Shown here: positions 61,918-64,000 of the stretch, in pieces | Layout: each line of letters starts with the position of its first letter | How positions within the stretch are numbered: the stretch's first letter is position 1 | Source: Pedobacter chitinilyticus | GTDB taxonomy: Bacteria > Bacteroidota > Bacteroidia > Sphingobacteriales > Sphingobacteriaceae | DNA: 64,000 bases | Reading direction: 5' to 3' | Assembly: GCF_003313385.1 (NCBI RefSeq) | Contig: NZ_QMHN01000007.1 | Coordinates: forward strand, 229,045 to 293,044 | Made by a program: the position numbers and the translations under genes | Notes under the pieces: generated by a model | The model's database searches: none | What the model saw: the letters and a program-made list of their open reading frames with translations, nothing else | Told to the model about the DNA's origin: nothing

Positions 61918-62376
61918 TTAGTCTTCAATTACTTCTACCGTCAAAATTTTATCGCCTTGACGAATATCATCAACAAGGTCAACATTTTCAACAACTTTAC
62001 CAAAACAAGTATGGTTACGATCTAAATGTGCCGTATTATCTCTGCTGTGGCAAATGAAAAACTGTGAACCACCTGTATTTCTACCAGCGTGCGCCATTGA
62101 AAGTACTCCTCTATCGTGGTATTGGTTATCACCATCCAATTCGCAATCAATTTTGTAACCTGGACCACCAGTACCTGCCATACCCGTTGCACCATCTTTA
62201 GAGTTAGGGCAACCACCTTGTACAACAAAATTAGGGATCACACGGTGGAAAGTTACGCCATCGTAAAATCCTTCTTTAGCTAATTTTTTAAAGTTTGCAA
62301 CGGCTTTAGGAGCATCATTTTCATAAAACTCCACGGTCATATCGCCTTTTACCGTTTTTATAATCGCTTTACCCAT
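61918..62376 (-). CDS. Cyclophilin-type peptidyl-prolyl cis-trans isomerase
   Basis: 152 residues from the ATG at 62376 (MGKAIIKTVKGDMTVEFYEND); the longer frame upstream begins with TTG and is rejected. Motifs: FHRVIPNFVVQGG, GSQFFICH and FGKVVE. It speeds up proline isomerisation in protein folding in the cytoplasm (no signal peptide). The cyclophilin signature Arg is in FHRVI. Confidence 0.95.
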   Translation of the reverse strand: MGKAIIKTVKGDMTVEFYENDAPKAVANFKKLAKEGFYDGVTFHRVIPNFVVQGGCPNSKDGATGMAGTGGPGYKIDCELDGDNQYHDRGVLSMAHAGRNTGGSQFFICHSRDNTAHLDRNHTCFGKVVENVDLVDDIRQGDKILTVEVIED

Positions 62377-62488
62377 TTTCAATTTTTTATATAAGAGTGC
62401 AAATTTAAACAAATAAATCAAATGTGATAAGGTGACGACGAGATGATGCTTTTTGAAAATGTAAGCCAATGCCCATCGGTAACTCAAG

Positions 62489-62610
62489 TCCCGCTTTACG
62501 CTACAATCTTTTTGTTGTCGCTACTGCCCCTTAAACCTCGTAGGTTTTTGAAACCTACGAGGTTTTTTCCTTGCGTTGGTGCAACAAAAAGTATTTTCGC
62601 TGCAATCGGG
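62489..62610. repeat. Best copy of the compound palindromic element (122 bp)
   Basis: Inverted ends: CCCGCTTTACGCT...AATCTTTTTGTTG on the left (from 62489) and the inverse of a CCCGATTGCAGCG...ATACTTTTTGTTG arm on the right (to 62610). In the centre is a perfect hairpin, AAACCTCGTAGGTTT at 62533-62547 and its inverse at 62551-62565. No ORF. It lies in the gap between the cyclophilin and asnB-like genes. Confidence 0.8.
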
Positions 62611-62728
62611 TTTAAAGAGCGACTACACTGCATCAAATCTCAAATTTTAAAGCTAAACAACAACAACAATCCATCATCAACTTTCACGTTAATATGCTAA
62701 AATCGGGCTAAAAAAGTTACATTCGTAT

Positions 62729-63994
62729 ATGCAAGGTAAAAGATACATGCTATTGGTGCTATTGCTGCTGTTTCACTTGGCAGGCAAAGCAGCTTCCATC
62801 CTCATTCACATGGATGAGAACCAGAAAAACCACCTCAAAGCTTACGGAATTGCTTATTGGTGCATTAAGCAGCAGGTAGAAGTTGACTGGTTACTTAATT
62901 ACCGTGGTGGCAGTTTTTTGGTAAAGCAAGTCAAAGCCATTGAAGACGAATGCAAAATTAGAGGGGTTTCCTACGAAGTATTACCTGATGGTAAAGTGAA
63001 TGCTATTCTCAACGAAATTAGCGACCCTGCCGTAAATATGGAGATGGTGAAATTGGAAAAAGCACCTAAAATTGCTGTGTACTCTCCCAAAAGCAAACTT
63101 CCTTGGGACGATGCCGTAACCCTCGTACTTACCTATGCCGAAATTCCCTACGACGTTATTTATGATGATGACATCCTGAAAGACAAACTGGTTTCCTACG
63201 ACTGGCTGCACCTGCACCACGAAGATTTTACAGGACAATATGGAAGGTTCTGGTCGTCCTATAGAAACGCAACCTGGTACCAAGAAGATGTGAAATACCA
63301 AGAAGCTGCTGCCAAACGTAACGGTTTTAAGAAAGTCTCGCAGATGAAACTGGCGGTTGCCAAACGCATCAAAGAATTTTGTGTAGGCGGAGGCTTTTTG
63401 TTTGCCATGTGTTCAGGTACCGATAGTTTTGATATTGCCCTTGCTGCCGAAGGTGTAGATATATTAGAAAGCATGTTTGATGGTGATGGCATGGACGCCA
63501 ATGCACAAGCCAAAATTGATTACGGGAAGAGTGTGGCTTTTACCAATTTTAAGCTCGACATGAACCCATACAATTATGAATTTTCGGATATAGATGTAAC
63601 CCAAACCCGCAATAGCTTTAACGAAAGCAACGATTATTTTACGCTATTTGATTTTTCTGCCAAGTGGGATTTAGTGCCAACCATGCTTACCCAAAACCAC
63701 GAAAAAGTAATTAAAGGCTTTATGGGCCAAACCACGGCTTTCCGCAAAAGCTTGGTTAAACCTAGCATTACGGTGCTTGGCGAGAACAAAGCTGGTGCTG
63801 AAGTACGTTACTTGCATGGCGAAATAGGCAAGGGACAGTTCAGTTTTTATGGTGGTCACGACCCCGAAGATTACCAACATCAGGTGAACGACCCTCCTAC
63901 CGACTTAAACCTGCATCCTACTTCACCAGGCTATCGTTTGATTTTAAACAACGTATTGTTTCCTGCTGCCAAAAAGAAACCACAGAAAACTTAG
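62729..63994 (+). CDS. Secreted protein commonly annotated as asparagine synthetase B
   Basis: 421 residues. The N-terminus is a signal peptide (1-22, ending GKAAS). It has no glutaminase Cys2 or asparagine-synthase PPi-loop; the annotation name is historical. Visible blocks: LNYRGGSFLVKQ, DDAVTLVLTYAEIPYDVIYDDD, FLFAMCSGTDSFDIALAA (a GATase1-like nucleophile elbow), and GQFSFYGGHDPEDYQHQ. The fold is probably a class-I glutamine-amidotransferase/ThuA-like domain in the periplasm or outside. Function unknown. Confidence 0.7.
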   Translation: MQGKRYMLLVLLLLFHLAGKAASILIHMDENQKNHLKAYGIAYWCIKQQVEVDWLLNYRGGSFLVKQVKAIEDECKIRGVSYEVLPDGKVNAILNEISDPAVNMEMVKLEKAPKIAVYSPKSKLPWDDAVTLVLTYAEIPYDVIYDDDILKDKLVSYDWLHLHHEDFTGQYGRFWSSYRNATWYQEDVKYQEAAAKRNGFKKVSQMKLAVAKRIKEFCVGGGFLFAMCSGTDSFDIALAAEGVDILESMFDGDGMDANAQAKIDYGKSVAFTNFKLDMNPYNYEFSDIDVTQTRNSFNESNDYFTLFDFSAKWDLVPTMLTQNHEKVIKGFMGQTTAFRKSLVKPSITVLGENKAGAEVRYLHGEIGKGQFSFYGGHDPEDYQHQVNDPPTDLNLHPTSPGYRLILNNVLFPAAKKKPQKT

Positions 63995-64000
63995 TGTCTA

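Noticed and set aside
62729..63994. Asparagine synthetase
   Set aside because: The usual annotation name, but the protein is exported and lacks the synthetase and N-terminal glutaminase motifs.

Overview
The window looks like chromosomal DNA of a low-GC Bacteroidota species, most likely family Sphingobacteriaceae (Pedobacter or a close relative). This rests on Bacteroidota-style -7 promoter boxes (TAnnTTTG) ahead of many genes, SD-poor start sites, families typical of the phylum (DUF3098, DUF4293, DUF5606, membrane AraC regulators, TonB-type outer-membrane barrels, GH92, a T9SS-like C-terminal domain), and the ftsX-DUF3098-uppP-truB order. No rRNA, tRNA, CRISPR array, prophage or conjugative element was seen.

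Layout. 1-7441 is a surface/secretion block on the minus strand: a truncated mosaic secreted protein with MBG/YDG-like tandem repeats, a membrane-bound AraC regulator and a TonB-type outer-membrane receptor. 7785-11106 holds leuS and a lipoprotein. 11390-15915 is a tight plus-strand operon (ftsX, DUF3098, uppP, truB, yitT-like, ribF) for division, envelope lipid recycling, tRNA modification and flavin synthesis. 15992-27212 carries a small secreted protein, a CPA2 antiporter, membrane proteins, a truncated globin, the lysE/uvrA minus-strand pair, an ECF sigma factor with a small downstream protein, and an MFS exporter. 27332-37013 holds msrB, sucD, a SMUG-like glycosylase, an Sfp-type PPTase, a dicarboxylate symporter, lipoproteins, an ABC exporter, truA, DUF4293 and a secreted T9SS-like protein. 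37502-47024 holds a DEAD-box helicase, gpsA, a TolC/HlyD efflux pair, a polysaccharide deacetylase, an erythromycin-esterase-like protein and a degenerate M23 protein. 47552-52792 carries two unrelated aconitases, acnB then acnA. 52996-63994 holds two very small genes, a RAYT transposase next to its own REPIN, DUF2007, GH1, a membrane-anchored MutS-like ATPase, rlmH, GH92, DUF5606, cyclophilin and a secreted protein usually annotated as asparagine synthetase B.

Functional themes are central metabolism (two aconitases, SucD, GpsA, RibF), envelope biogenesis and transport, RNA modification (TruA, TruB, RlmH, LeuS, DEAD helicase), DNA repair (UvrA, SMUG-like, MutS-like) and glycan use (GH1, GH92).

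The most unusual content lies between and inside genes: a dispersed compound palindromic element (best copies 62489-62610 and 37217-37321, partial copies near 19716, 20870 and 47110), a second palindromic family (7601-7717, half copy near 47053), a RAYT/REPIN pair at 53616-54234, dyad operators ahead of acnB, acnA and an MFS gene, a repeat-like in-frame insertion in a deacetylase gene, and a perfect 252-bp tandem duplication in the mosaic surface protein. I found no clear new multi-gene system. The best candidates for something undescribed are the compound palindrome family and the small genes at 52996 and 58720.
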